Source: Candidatus Cryptobacteroides faecihippi (GTDB lineage Bacteria > Bacteroidota > Bacteroidia > Bacteroidales > UBA932). Taken from it: 6,858 bases of DNA. Below the pieces are notes generated by a model. That model saw only the letters and a list, made by a program, of their open reading frames with translations, had not been told where the DNA came from and did no database searches. The stretch lies in assembly GCA_018066065.1 (NCBI GenBank), contig JAGHSC010000254.1:1-6858 (forward strand), given 5' to 3'. Numbering within the stretch: position 1 is the first letter of the stretch; every line of letters starts with the position of its first letter. The position numbers and the translations under genes were made by a program. Positions 1-6,034 of the stretch are shown here, in pieces.

Positions 1-454
1 TTGCAAAGACTGTGGAGGTGATCGGGTCCAGGGTCGAGTTCGTGTAGAGGATTGTGTTGTCGCCGTAGATCGCGCTGTTCATCGGTCCCACAATCGAGAA
101 TGTCCCGATGCAGAAGAGGAGGAGGCAGGTGGACAGTCCCTTGGCCAGCCCTCCCTTCGACTTTGTTTCCTCACTCTCGCTTCCTGAGTGTCTGTCAACC
201 AGTCTCTTGAACTTTCCGTCAAGGTCAAGTGCAGTTCCTGCAAGCCCTCCTATCGCCAGGCTTACTATGAACAGCACTGGATACTCGCTCTGCCCGAAGT
301 GGGTGATGAAGGCGTTGAATCCCAGTCCGAGGGATGCCAGTCCCATGGCTGTGAACATGACTTTCTGCACTTCTGGCTTGATGCCCTTCTTTATGAGCGA
401 ACCCACGCAACTCCCTGTCAGGATGCAGATCGTGTTGACGATGGTACCGAGCAT
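1..454 (-). CDS. DUF554 family membrane protein (YqgA/YdfK-like), 3' end cut off by window edge
   Basis: Partial gene: 151 residues are visible from its start and no stop is reached before the left edge. The N-terminus MLGTIVNTICILTGSCVGSL, the middle IGGLAGTALDLDGKFKRL (about 68-85) and LLLFCIGTFSIVGPMNSAIYGD (about 111-132) followed by LDPITSTVFA match the DUF554 family, whose members include E. coli YqgA. I see four hydrophobic stretches, at about 1-21, 31-50, 58-78 and 106-125, with a charged, Ser/Glu/Lys-rich loop at about 84-101. The family is usually around 225-250 residues, so roughly the last third is missing. Its function is not established; it is an inner-membrane protein thought to be transporter-like. 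The start lies 6 bp after the stop of the acyl-CoA ligase gene, so it is probably the last visible gene of the parE transcript. The A/G-rich stretch AATAAGGGAAT just before the ATG puts GGG only 3 nt away, too close for a classical ribosome site. Confidence 0.85.
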   Translation of the reverse strand, partial: MLGTIVNTICILTGSCVGSLIKKGIKPEVQKVMFTAMGLASLGLGFNAFITHFGQSEYPVLFIVSLAIGGLAGTALDLDGKFKRLVDRHSGSESEETKSKGGLAKGLSTCLLLFCIGTFSIVGPMNSAIYGDNTILYTNSTLDPITSTVFA

Positions 455-460
455 ATTCCC

Positions 461-2158
461 TTATTCTTCTGATTCCGTGTTTCCTTCGGATGAAGGATTC
501 TTGTCTGTGTTGGCTCCGTCCTTGTACTTGAACCTTCGGATCTTCTGGGTCGCCGTCTTTTCGAAGTCTTCCTTCATGGCTTCCACTTCTCCGATCTTGG
601 ACTGCTTGCTGACGTGCTTGTTGACGTAGTCAAGGACGGACTGCTTCATCGACTGCAGGTTGTCGAAGAACTTGTCTTCCTTCTCCTGGTTCCAGTTGAT
701 GACATTGTCGTCGAACTTGACGAGGGCAACGAGCTTTCCGTTTCTTTCAACTACAAGTGAGTCGCTCACTCCTGTGAACTGGTTGATTACCTGTTCGATC
801 TCTTCTGGGTAGATGTTCTCTCCCGACGGGCCGAGGATCATGTTCCCAAGCCTGCCCTTGATGAAGTAGCGGCCTTTGGAATCCACGGTTGCGAGGTCGT
901 GCGTGCGGAACCATCCATCGTCGGTCAGGACTGACCTGGTCCTTTCCGGATCCTTGAAGTAGCCGAGCATGACGTTGTTTCCCTTTGCGATGATCTCGCC
1001 CTCTCCGGTCTTGGGGTCGACGTTCTGCAGCTTGACCTCGACGTTGTAGGCTGGGACTCCGATGGATCCCACAACTGTCTTTCCAACGAGGGCGTTGGTG
1101 ATGAGAGGCGCTGTCTCGGTCAGGCCGTAGCCGATTGCATATGGGAACTTTGCCTTGAGGAGGAACTCCTCGACGGCAGGGTCAAGCTTTGAGCCTCCGA
1201 TGCCGAAGAACTTGAGCCGTCCTCCGAATGTCTTGTAGAGCTTCTTGCCCACGATCCTGTAGAGGATTCCCGGAGTGTGCTCCTTCATCCACGAAAGCAC
1301 GCGGCTCTTCTCGATGGTCGGCATGACGCTGGTCTTGTAGACTTTCTCGATGACAAGTGGGACCGAGCACATTATGGTAGGCCGGACTTTCTTCATCGCA
1401 TTGATCAGGATGGTCGGCGTCGGCGGTTTCTGTATGTAGTTGACGCATGCTCCGACGTAGAGTGGGTAGAGCACGCTGAATGCCATCTCGTAGGTGTGAG
1501 ACATCGGAAGGATGGAAAGCCATACGTCCTTCTTTGTCGTCTTCTGTGCGTGGTAGGCGGCGATGACGTTGTGGCAGAGGTTCATGTGGCTCAGCATCAC
1601 TCCCTTTGCATTTCCTGAAGTGCCTGAAGTGTAGATGATTGCTGCCAGGTCATCTTCCTGAGGTACGGTTCCGTGGCCTTCGCATGTGAAGGCTGAGTCG
1701 TCCTTCTTGATGAGTTCGAAGGTTTCGATGTCGACCACGAGGGTAAGCTTCTCGCGCATCTCGTCGCTGAGCTTCGGAAGCATTCTCTTGGAAATGAAGA
1801 TGGCCTTGCATTCTGAATGCCTGAGGATGTTGGTCACCTCGCTCTCCGAGGAGTCCGGAAGGATCGGGACTGACACTCTGCCGAAAGGCACGCAGGAAAA
1901 CATTGCGACTGTCCAGTTCGGCATGTTCTGGGACAGGATGGCTACCTTGTCCTTTGCTCCGACACCGTATCTGTTGAACATGTGCGAGAGTTCCAGGCAC
2001 TTGCGCTTGAAACTTTCGTAGGTGTACTCCTGACCTCCATCGACGTAGCGTGAGAGAGGCCTCTTTGCGAAGTTGTCTGTTGAATATTCGAATAGCTTTG
2101 CAAGGGTAGTGAGATAATTCTCACGGCTTGCCCTGAAGAATCTGTTCTTTTTTGACAT
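461..2158 (-). CDS. AMP-dependent long-chain fatty acid-CoA ligase (ANL superfamily)
   Basis: Complete, 565 residues. It should activate a free fatty acid with ATP to an acyl-AMP and then pass it to coenzyme A, or possibly to acyl carrier protein. The adenylating-enzyme motifs appear in order: P-loop YTSGTSGNAKGVMLS at 176-190, PMSHTYE at 218-224, YGLTET at 344-349, the ribose-binding aspartate in GWFRTHDLA (D421), the hinge/A8 region KGRLGNMILGPSGENIYPEE around 434-453, and the C-terminal catalytic lysine K539 in TATQKIRRF. The large N-terminal domain is about 1-430 and the small mobile lid about 436-545. A short hydrophilic acidic tail (546-565) follows. The A10 motif lacks the usual glycine before the lysine, having Gln, and A7 has THD where many relatives have TGD; both look like lineage variants because the key D and K remain. 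No signal peptide, so cytosolic or membrane-associated. It lies 35 bp after the acyltransferase gene and 6 bp before DUF554. The family call is secure; the chain length and acceptor are not. Confidence 0.93.
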   Translation of the reverse strand: MSKKNRFFRASRENYLTTLAKLFEYSTDNFAKRPLSRYVDGGQEYTYESFKRKCLELSHMFNRYGVGAKDKVAILSQNMPNWTVAMFSCVPFGRVSVPILPDSSESEVTNILRHSECKAIFISKRMLPKLSDEMREKLTLVVDIETFELIKKDDSAFTCEGHGTVPQEDDLAAIIYTSGTSGNAKGVMLSHMNLCHNVIAAYHAQKTTKKDVWLSILPMSHTYEMAFSVLYPLYVGACVNYIQKPPTPTILINAMKKVRPTIMCSVPLVIEKVYKTSVMPTIEKSRVLSWMKEHTPGILYRIVGKKLYKTFGGRLKFFGIGGSKLDPAVEEFLLKAKFPYAIGYGLTETAPLITNALVGKTVVGSIGVPAYNVEVKLQNVDPKTGEGEIIAKGNNVMLGYFKDPERTRSVLTDDGWFRTHDLATVDSKGRYFIKGRLGNMILGPSGENIYPEEIEQVINQFTGVSDSLVVERNGKLVALVKFDDNVINWNQEKEDKFFDNLQSMKQSVLDYVNKHVSKQSKIGEVEAMKEDFEKTATQKIRRFKYKDGANTDKNPSSEGNTESEE

Positions 2159-2193
2159 GGTCGGTCAATTTTGAGTTTGGCTGGCTGTCCGTC

Positions 2194-2769
2194 TTAGTGG
2201 GTGACGTACCCTTCCGGGTCCTTGCCCACGAGGTGCATTTCCTCATAGAGTGCCTGGATCCTGTCGGTGTCCGCACGGGCATCGTCAGTCAGCTCGACCT
2301 TCTCGCCGGCACTGATTCTCTTGGTCTTCCAGTCAAAGTATCCCATGTAGACAGGGCAGTTTCCTGCCTTCGCGATGAGATGGTAGCCGGTCTTCCATTT
2401 CCTTACGGCCTTGCGGGTCCCTTCAGGGGCGATTGCAAGCACGAAGTAGTCCTTCTCGTTCATCTGGTCGATCAGGCTCTTGATCATCGATGTGGCATTG
2501 CTCCTGTCCACAGGCACGGCACCAAGCTTCCTGAGAAGCGGTCCCATGGGCCAGAAGAAGAATTCCTTCTTGATCATCACATGTGCAACCTTGTCGAACT
2601 GGGTGTAGAACAGGTATGACACTATGAAATCCTTGAATGAGGTGTGGGGTACTCCCAGTATGATTCCCTTGGGCTCTGCAATCGGTCCTCCGACGGATGT
2701 CCAGCCCATCTTCCTGAGGAGCCATCCGCAGAATCTTGCCCAGCGTGATCTTTCCATCTGATCTTTCAT
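2194..2769 (-). CDS. PlsC-like lysophospholipid/glycerolipid acyltransferase
   Basis: Complete, 191 residues, shorter than classical PlsC (about 240). The acyltransferase blocks are visible in order: the catalytic HX4D motif as PHTSFKD (H42, D47), block II GAVPVDRS at 83-90 (R89), block III APEGTRK at 114-120, and block IV CPVYMGYFDWK at 138-148. The family moves an acyl chain from acyl-CoA or acyl-ACP to a lysophospholipid or a similar hydroxyl acceptor at the cytoplasmic face of the inner membrane. The Asn that usually precedes the HX4D histidine is Pro here, and the short form resembles a compact LPLAT subgroup rather than PlsC proper, so the acceptor may not be lysophosphatidic acid. There is no clear N-terminal transmembrane helix; residues 9-24 are amphipathic and basic (WARFCGWLLRKMGWTS). 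The start is 1 bp after the parE stop, which implies translational coupling. A second in-frame ATG at codon 5 is an alternative start. The acyl-CoA ligase follows 35 bp later and could supply its donor. Confidence 0.88.
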   Translation of the reverse strand: MKDQMERSRWARFCGWLLRKMGWTSVGGPIAEPKGIILGVPHTSFKDFIVSYLFYTQFDKVAHVMIKKEFFFWPMGPLLRKLGAVPVDRSNATSMIKSLIDQMNEKDYFVLAIAPEGTRKAVRKWKTGYHLIAKAGNCPVYMGYFDWKTKRISAGEKVELTDDARADTDRIQALYEEMHLVGKDPEGYVTH

Positions 2770-2770
2770 T

Positions 2771-4705
2771 TTAAATGTTGACGTCTTCGAGCTCTTCCTC
2801 GGACTTCAGGTTGGCCCTGATGAAGTTCTGTCGGTCGATCGTGTTGTCTCCCATGTAGAACTCCATGATGTCGGAGATGGATTCCTCATCGGACAGCTTC
2901 ACAAGGTCCAGCCTCATGTCCTCACCGATGAAATCCACGAACTCGTCGGATGAAATCTCTCCCAGACCTTTGAACCTGGTGATCTGGACTGCGGTCTTCA
3001 TCGCCTTGATTGCAGCCTCCTTCTCTTCAGGAGAGTAGCAGTAGCGCCTTTCCTTCTTGTTGGCCACTCTGAACAGAGGCGTCTGCAGGATGTGGACGTG
3101 TCCTCGCCTGATCAGGTCAGGATAGTATTTCATGAAGAATGTCAGGACAAGCATCCTGATGTGCATTCCGTCATCATCGGCATCCGTTGCGACGATGATG
3201 TTGTTGTAGCGGAGATTGTCAAGGTCGTCCTCCACTCCCAGTGCGGAGATCAGGAGGTTGAGCTCCTCGTTCTCGGCAACCTTCTTGTGGCTTTCCTTGT
3301 AGCAGTTGATAGGCTTTCCGCGGAGGCTGAAAACAGCCTGGTAGTCTGCCTTGCGCACCTTGGTGATGGTTCCGCTTGCGGAATCGCCCTCGGTTATGAA
3401 TATGCTCGTCTTCTCCCTCAGATCTTCCTTGTCCTTTGGAATCCTGTCGCAGAAGTGGTAGCGGCAGTCGCGGAGCTTCCTGTTGTAGACGTTGGCCTTC
3501 TTGTTCCTCTCCCTGGTCTTCTTCTGGATTCCGGAGATCTCCTCACGCTCTGCCTGGGATGCCTTGATCTTCTCCTCGATGATCGGTACGAGGTCGAGAT
3601 GGATTCTCAGATAGTTGTCCAGGTTCCTGGCGACGAAATCATTGATGAATGACCTGATGGTAGGCCCGCGGTCGATCTCGAGTGAACCGTCTGTATTCTG
3701 GATCTTCTTTCCGTTCTCGTCGGTCTTGTACTTCTCCCACATGTAGGTGGAACCGAGCTTCGTCTTGGTCTGTCCCTCGAAGTTAGGCTCCTGGATCTGG
3801 ATGCTGACGGCACCGATGATTCCCTGCCTGCAGTCCTCCGGGGCATAGTTCTTCTTGAAATACTCCTTGAGGGTCTTTGCGACGGCCTCCCTGAATGCTG
3901 CGAGGTGGGTTCCTCCGTCCCTGGTGTTCTGACCGTTGACGAACGAGGCTATGTTCTCGCCGTAGGCATTGCCATGGGTGAGCACGATCTCGATGTCCTC
4001 GCCCTCAAGGTGGATAGGCTCGTAGAGCGGAGTGTCCGAAAGATTGTCCTTGACGAGGTCGAGAAGACCGTTCTCGGACTTGTATGTCGTTCCGTTGAGG
4101 ACCAGTGCGAGACCCTTCTTGAGGTACGAGTAGTTCTTCACCATCGTCTCGACGTAGTCCATGTTGAAGTCGAAGTTGCCGAACATCTCGCTGTCCGGGG
4201 TGAAGACGACAAGCGTGCCGTTCTTCTCGCTGACCTTCTCCTTCCTTCCGCTGTCCTTAAGCTCACCGCGCTCGTAGAGAGCCCAGGAACTCTCTCCGTT
4301 CCTGAACGATTCGACGTAGTAGTTCTTGGACAGGGCGTTCACGGCCTTGGATCCTACACCGTTCAGACCTACGGATTTCTTGAACACCTTGTCGTCGAAC
4401 TTTCCACCGGTGTTCAACTCGCTGGTCGCCTTGATGACAGAATTGAGAGGGATTCCTCGTCCGAAATCCCTGACAGTGACCTGCTTGTCCTCAATCGTGA
4501 TCTGGACCTGCTTTCCGAATCCTGCTGAAAACTCATCGATGCAGTTGTCCACAATTTCCTTGAGGAGGACGTAGATTCCATCTCCTGGATTGGCTCCGTT
4601 CCCGAGCCTTCCGATGTACATTCCCGGACGCCTCCGGATGTGTTCCACTCCTTCGAGGGTCTTTATGTTTGCGTCGGTGTATTCAGTGTTGAGTATCTCT
4701 GCCAT
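2771..4705 (-). CDS. parE: DNA topoisomerase IV subunit B (type IIA topoisomerase ATPase/TOPRIM subunit)
   Basis: Complete, 644 residues. With ParC it forms topoisomerase IV, which unlinks daughter chromosomes and relaxes supercoils using ATP. The GHKL ATPase site shows E50 and N54 in KEIVDNCIDE, D80 in RDFGRGIP, and the G-loop GLNGVGSK at 113-120; the transducer has the QTK loop GQTKTKLGS at 311-319 with K314. The TOPRIM domain follows: EGDSASG at 439-445 (catalytic E439), LRGKPIN at 461-467 in the position of the quinolone-resistance region, the metal-binding D508, D510 and D512 in DADDDG, and RFKGLGE at 577-583. SASG, KPIN and the ISSDEFVDFIGEDMRL tail are typical of the Bacteroidota topoisomerase IV type rather than GyrB, so parE is preferred over gyrB. 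D511 sits where most relatives have Val. Transcription starts from a promoter just upstream; the leader is short with no clear Shine-Dalgarno. parC is not among the three genes that follow. Confidence 0.94.
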   Translation of the reverse strand: MAEILNTEYTDANIKTLEGVEHIRRRPGMYIGRLGNGANPGDGIYVLLKEIVDNCIDEFSAGFGKQVQITIEDKQVTVRDFGRGIPLNSVIKATSELNTGGKFDDKVFKKSVGLNGVGSKAVNALSKNYYVESFRNGESSWALYERGELKDSGRKEKVSEKNGTLVVFTPDSEMFGNFDFNMDYVETMVKNYSYLKKGLALVLNGTTYKSENGLLDLVKDNLSDTPLYEPIHLEGEDIEIVLTHGNAYGENIASFVNGQNTRDGGTHLAAFREAVAKTLKEYFKKNYAPEDCRQGIIGAVSIQIQEPNFEGQTKTKLGSTYMWEKYKTDENGKKIQNTDGSLEIDRGPTIRSFINDFVARNLDNYLRIHLDLVPIIEEKIKASQAEREEISGIQKKTRERNKKANVYNRKLRDCRYHFCDRIPKDKEDLREKTSIFITEGDSASGTITKVRKADYQAVFSLRGKPINCYKESHKKVAENEELNLLISALGVEDDLDNLRYNNIIVATDADDDGMHIRMLVLTFFMKYYPDLIRRGHVHILQTPLFRVANKKERRYCYSPEEKEAAIKAMKTAVQITRFKGLGEISSDEFVDFIGEDMRLDLVKLSDEESISDIMEFYMGDNTIDRQNFIRANLKSEEELEDVNI

Positions 4706-4729
4706 ATCTTGGACAAGGTGTTAATCATA

Positions 4730-4761
4730 CAAATTTACTAAAAAATGCGCAGATTTGAAAA
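4730..4761 (-). promoter_or_regulatory. Bacteroidota-type promoter for parE and downstream genes
   Basis: Read on the minus strand, the -7 box is TAAATTTG (4737 down to 4730), an exact match to TAnnTTTG. With a 20-bp spacer the -33 box is TTTT (4761 down to 4758), three of four matches to TTTG. The predicted transcription start is near 4725, leaving a leader of about 20 nt before the parE ATG at 4705. This rests on consensus and position only; no transcription data are available. Confidence 0.65.
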
Positions 4762-4785
4762 AGTATCTTAATAGTGGTAAATTTG
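4754..4785 (+). promoter_or_regulatory. Bacteroidota-type promoter for the DUF1573 / transporter unit
   Basis: TTTG at 4754-4757 is followed after exactly 20 bp by TAAATTTG at 4778-4785, a full match to the Bacteroidota housekeeping promoter (TTTG, 19-21 bp, TAnnTTTG). The predicted start of transcription is around 4790, immediately before GGAAAGG (4791-4797). This placement also argues against translation starting at the upstream TTG at 4755, which lies inside the -33 box. Confidence 0.72.
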
Positions 4786-4790
4786 CGTTT

Positions 4791-4797
4791 GGAAAGG
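4791..4797 (+). promoter_or_regulatory. Possible ribosome binding site deciding the DUF1573 start
   Basis: GGAAAGG ends 8 nt before the ATG at 4806. This purine run favours 4806 over the later in-frame ATG codons at 4812, 4833 and 4839. Shine-Dalgarno sites are weakly used in Bacteroidota, and this one would sit at the very 5' end of the predicted transcript, so the support is modest. Confidence 0.4.
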
Positions 4798-4805
4798 TAT
4801 TTGCA

Positions 4806-6023
4806 ATGCGAATGCGAAAGACACTTTCGACCATGAAGATGACATTACGTTACATATCCGCTGCTCTGGGATTCATCATGTTGATTGCCAGTGGACTGCA
4901 TGCACAGGGATCGAAGAAGGACAATGTCTTCGGAGGCATTGCGCAGCTTGACCATACCGTTCACGATTTCGGGGATATAATGCTCTCTGACGGCCCGGTC
5001 ACGGCTGAGTTCACGGTGAAGAATGTCAGTTCCGACCCGATGGTCATCTACAATGTCGTGACTTCCTGCGGATGCACCAATGTGGAGTGGACAAGGCAGC
5101 CGGTCAAGCCTGGCGAGAGCGGGAAGATCAAGGCAACCTACAAGAATGATGAAGGTGCCTATCCTTTCGACAAGACCCTGACAGCCTATTTCTCCGGTGT
5201 GAAGCAGCCTGTCATCCTCAGGCTTCGTGGTGAGAGCCATGACAGGAAGATGAGCCTCAAGCAGATGTATCCTGCGAAATTCGGCAGCCTCGGAATGAAG
5301 TCTGTAGACATCAAGGGCGGCAACATGTCACAGGGCCAGCAGAAGAGCGGGGAAGTGAACATCGCGAATCTCGGCACAAAGCCGATGAAGGTGGAGTTCT
5401 CCGAAGTCAGCGAGGGTCTCGCCGTCTCCGTCTCTCCGAATCCTGTTCCTGCCGGCGCCACTGCAAAGCTCAGATACACCGTGACATCCGACAGGAACCA
5501 CTGGGGCAGGAACTATTACTATGCTGTCCCTGTCGTCGACGGAAAGACCTACAAGGCGGTCGTGACCGAGACTCCCGAGAGAAAGGAAGCTGGCGCTGAA
5601 GCAGTTGTGGCAGATCCGAATCCGCTTCTTGGCAACGGCTCCGACAAGATAGGAATATTCACTGTCACGAAGGAGGATTTCTCTTCGTGGAGCAAGGAGG
5701 AAAGGGACAGAGGTTCCCAGCCGATTGCCGATGAGAGCACATATTCATTCGGCAAGGTCAAGGCTGGCACAAAGGTGACTGCGACGTTCTCGATCAGGAA
5801 TCAGGGGAAGTCACCTTTCCACATCTACAAGGTCGATTCGGAGAGCTCTCATGCAAAGGCGCTCCCGTTCCCGGACCTTGCCGTCGGCGCAAAGAAGGAT
5901 CTCAAAGTCACGCTGGACACTGCCGGACTTCCGAAAGGGGAGACTCTGGTTGTCCTGACTGTCATCACCAATTCCCCGCTGCGCCCGATCATTAACCTGT
6001 TCATCGCCGGATGGGTTGAGTAG
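4806..6023 (+). CDS. Secreted DUF1573-family protein with three Ig-like (ASH-type) repeats
   Basis: Complete, 405 residues from the ATG at 4806. A basic N-terminus (MRMRKTLSTMKM), a hydrophobic core (ISAALGFIMLIASG) and LHA|QG form a type I signal peptide with predicted cleavage after A33; no lipobox Cys is present, so the product should be periplasmic or exported. Three beta-rich segments follow. The first, about 48-143, is a clear DUF1573 domain (HDFGDI, EFTVKNVSS, TSCGCTNVEW, VKPGESGKIKATY) carrying the family's Cys-Gly-Cys at C88 and C90. The second, about 159-253, has VNIANLGTKPMKVEF and a PVPAGATAKLRYTV strand. The third, about 310-403, has YSFGKVKAGTKVTATFSIRNQGKSPFHIYKV. Repeats two and three lack the CGC pair. 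A charged linker lies at about 255-308. DUF1573 proteins are abundant in Bacteroidota and have no settled function. A longer frame opening with TTG at 4755 is rejected because that codon lies in the promoter; 4833 is the main alternative start. The transporter-like gene starts 11 bp later, so co-transcription is likely. Confidence 0.88.
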   Translation: MRMRKTLSTMKMTLRYISAALGFIMLIASGLHAQGSKKDNVFGGIAQLDHTVHDFGDIMLSDGPVTAEFTVKNVSSDPMVIYNVVTSCGCTNVEWTRQPVKPGESGKIKATYKNDEGAYPFDKTLTAYFSGVKQPVILRLRGESHDRKMSLKQMYPAKFGSLGMKSVDIKGGNMSQGQQKSGEVNIANLGTKPMKVEFSEVSEGLAVSVSPNPVPAGATAKLRYTVTSDRNHWGRNYYYAVPVVDGKTYKAVVTETPERKEAGAEAVVADPNPLLGNGSDKIGIFTVTKEDFSSWSKEERDRGSQPIADESTYSFGKVKAGTKVTATFSIRNQGKSPFHIYKVDSESSHAKALPFPDLAVGAKKDLKVTLDTAGLPKGETLVVLTVITNSPLRPIINLFIAGWVE

Positions 6024-6034
6024 CTGTTTTGAAT

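Larger units (their letters stand above)
4730..4785. repeat. 9-bp inverted repeat formed by the two -7 boxes
   Basis: CAAATTTAC at 4730-4738 is the exact reverse complement of GTAAATTTG at 4777-4785, centred at 4757.5 with a 38-bp spacer. Each arm contains the -7 octamer of one divergent promoter, and the two -33 boxes (4754-4757 and 4758-4761) abut at the centre. The spacer is too long and unpaired for a hairpin, so I read this as promoter symmetry rather than a terminator. Confidence 0.7.

Noticed and set aside
108..629. 173-residue plus-strand open frame across the DUF554 start
   Set aside because: It spans two well-supported minus-strand genes and has no family resemblance.
2159..2193. 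Terminator or internal promoter between acyltransferase and ligase genes
   Set aside because: The 35 bp contain no stem followed by a T run on the minus strand and no -7 box, so I read it as plain spacer.
2152..2619. 155-residue plus-strand open frame opposite the acyltransferase
   Set aside because: It is antisense to the acyltransferase, whose catalytic motifs are intact, and has no motif of its own.
3905..4528. 207-residue open frame on the plus strand inside parE
   Set aside because: It is antisense to a fully conserved topoisomerase gene, has no recognisable motif, and is explained by the codon bias of parE leaving the opposite frame open.
4755..4805. Upstream TTG start extending the DUF1573 protein by 17 residues
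   Set aside because: The TTG lies within the -33 box, and the predicted transcription start is about 35 bp downstream of it; the added residues also do not improve the signal peptide.
6024..6034. Possible manganese riboswitch or separate promoter before the transporter-like gene
   Set aside because: Only 11 bp separate the two genes, far too little for a yybP-ykoY-type riboswitch, and no TAnnTTTG box is seen.
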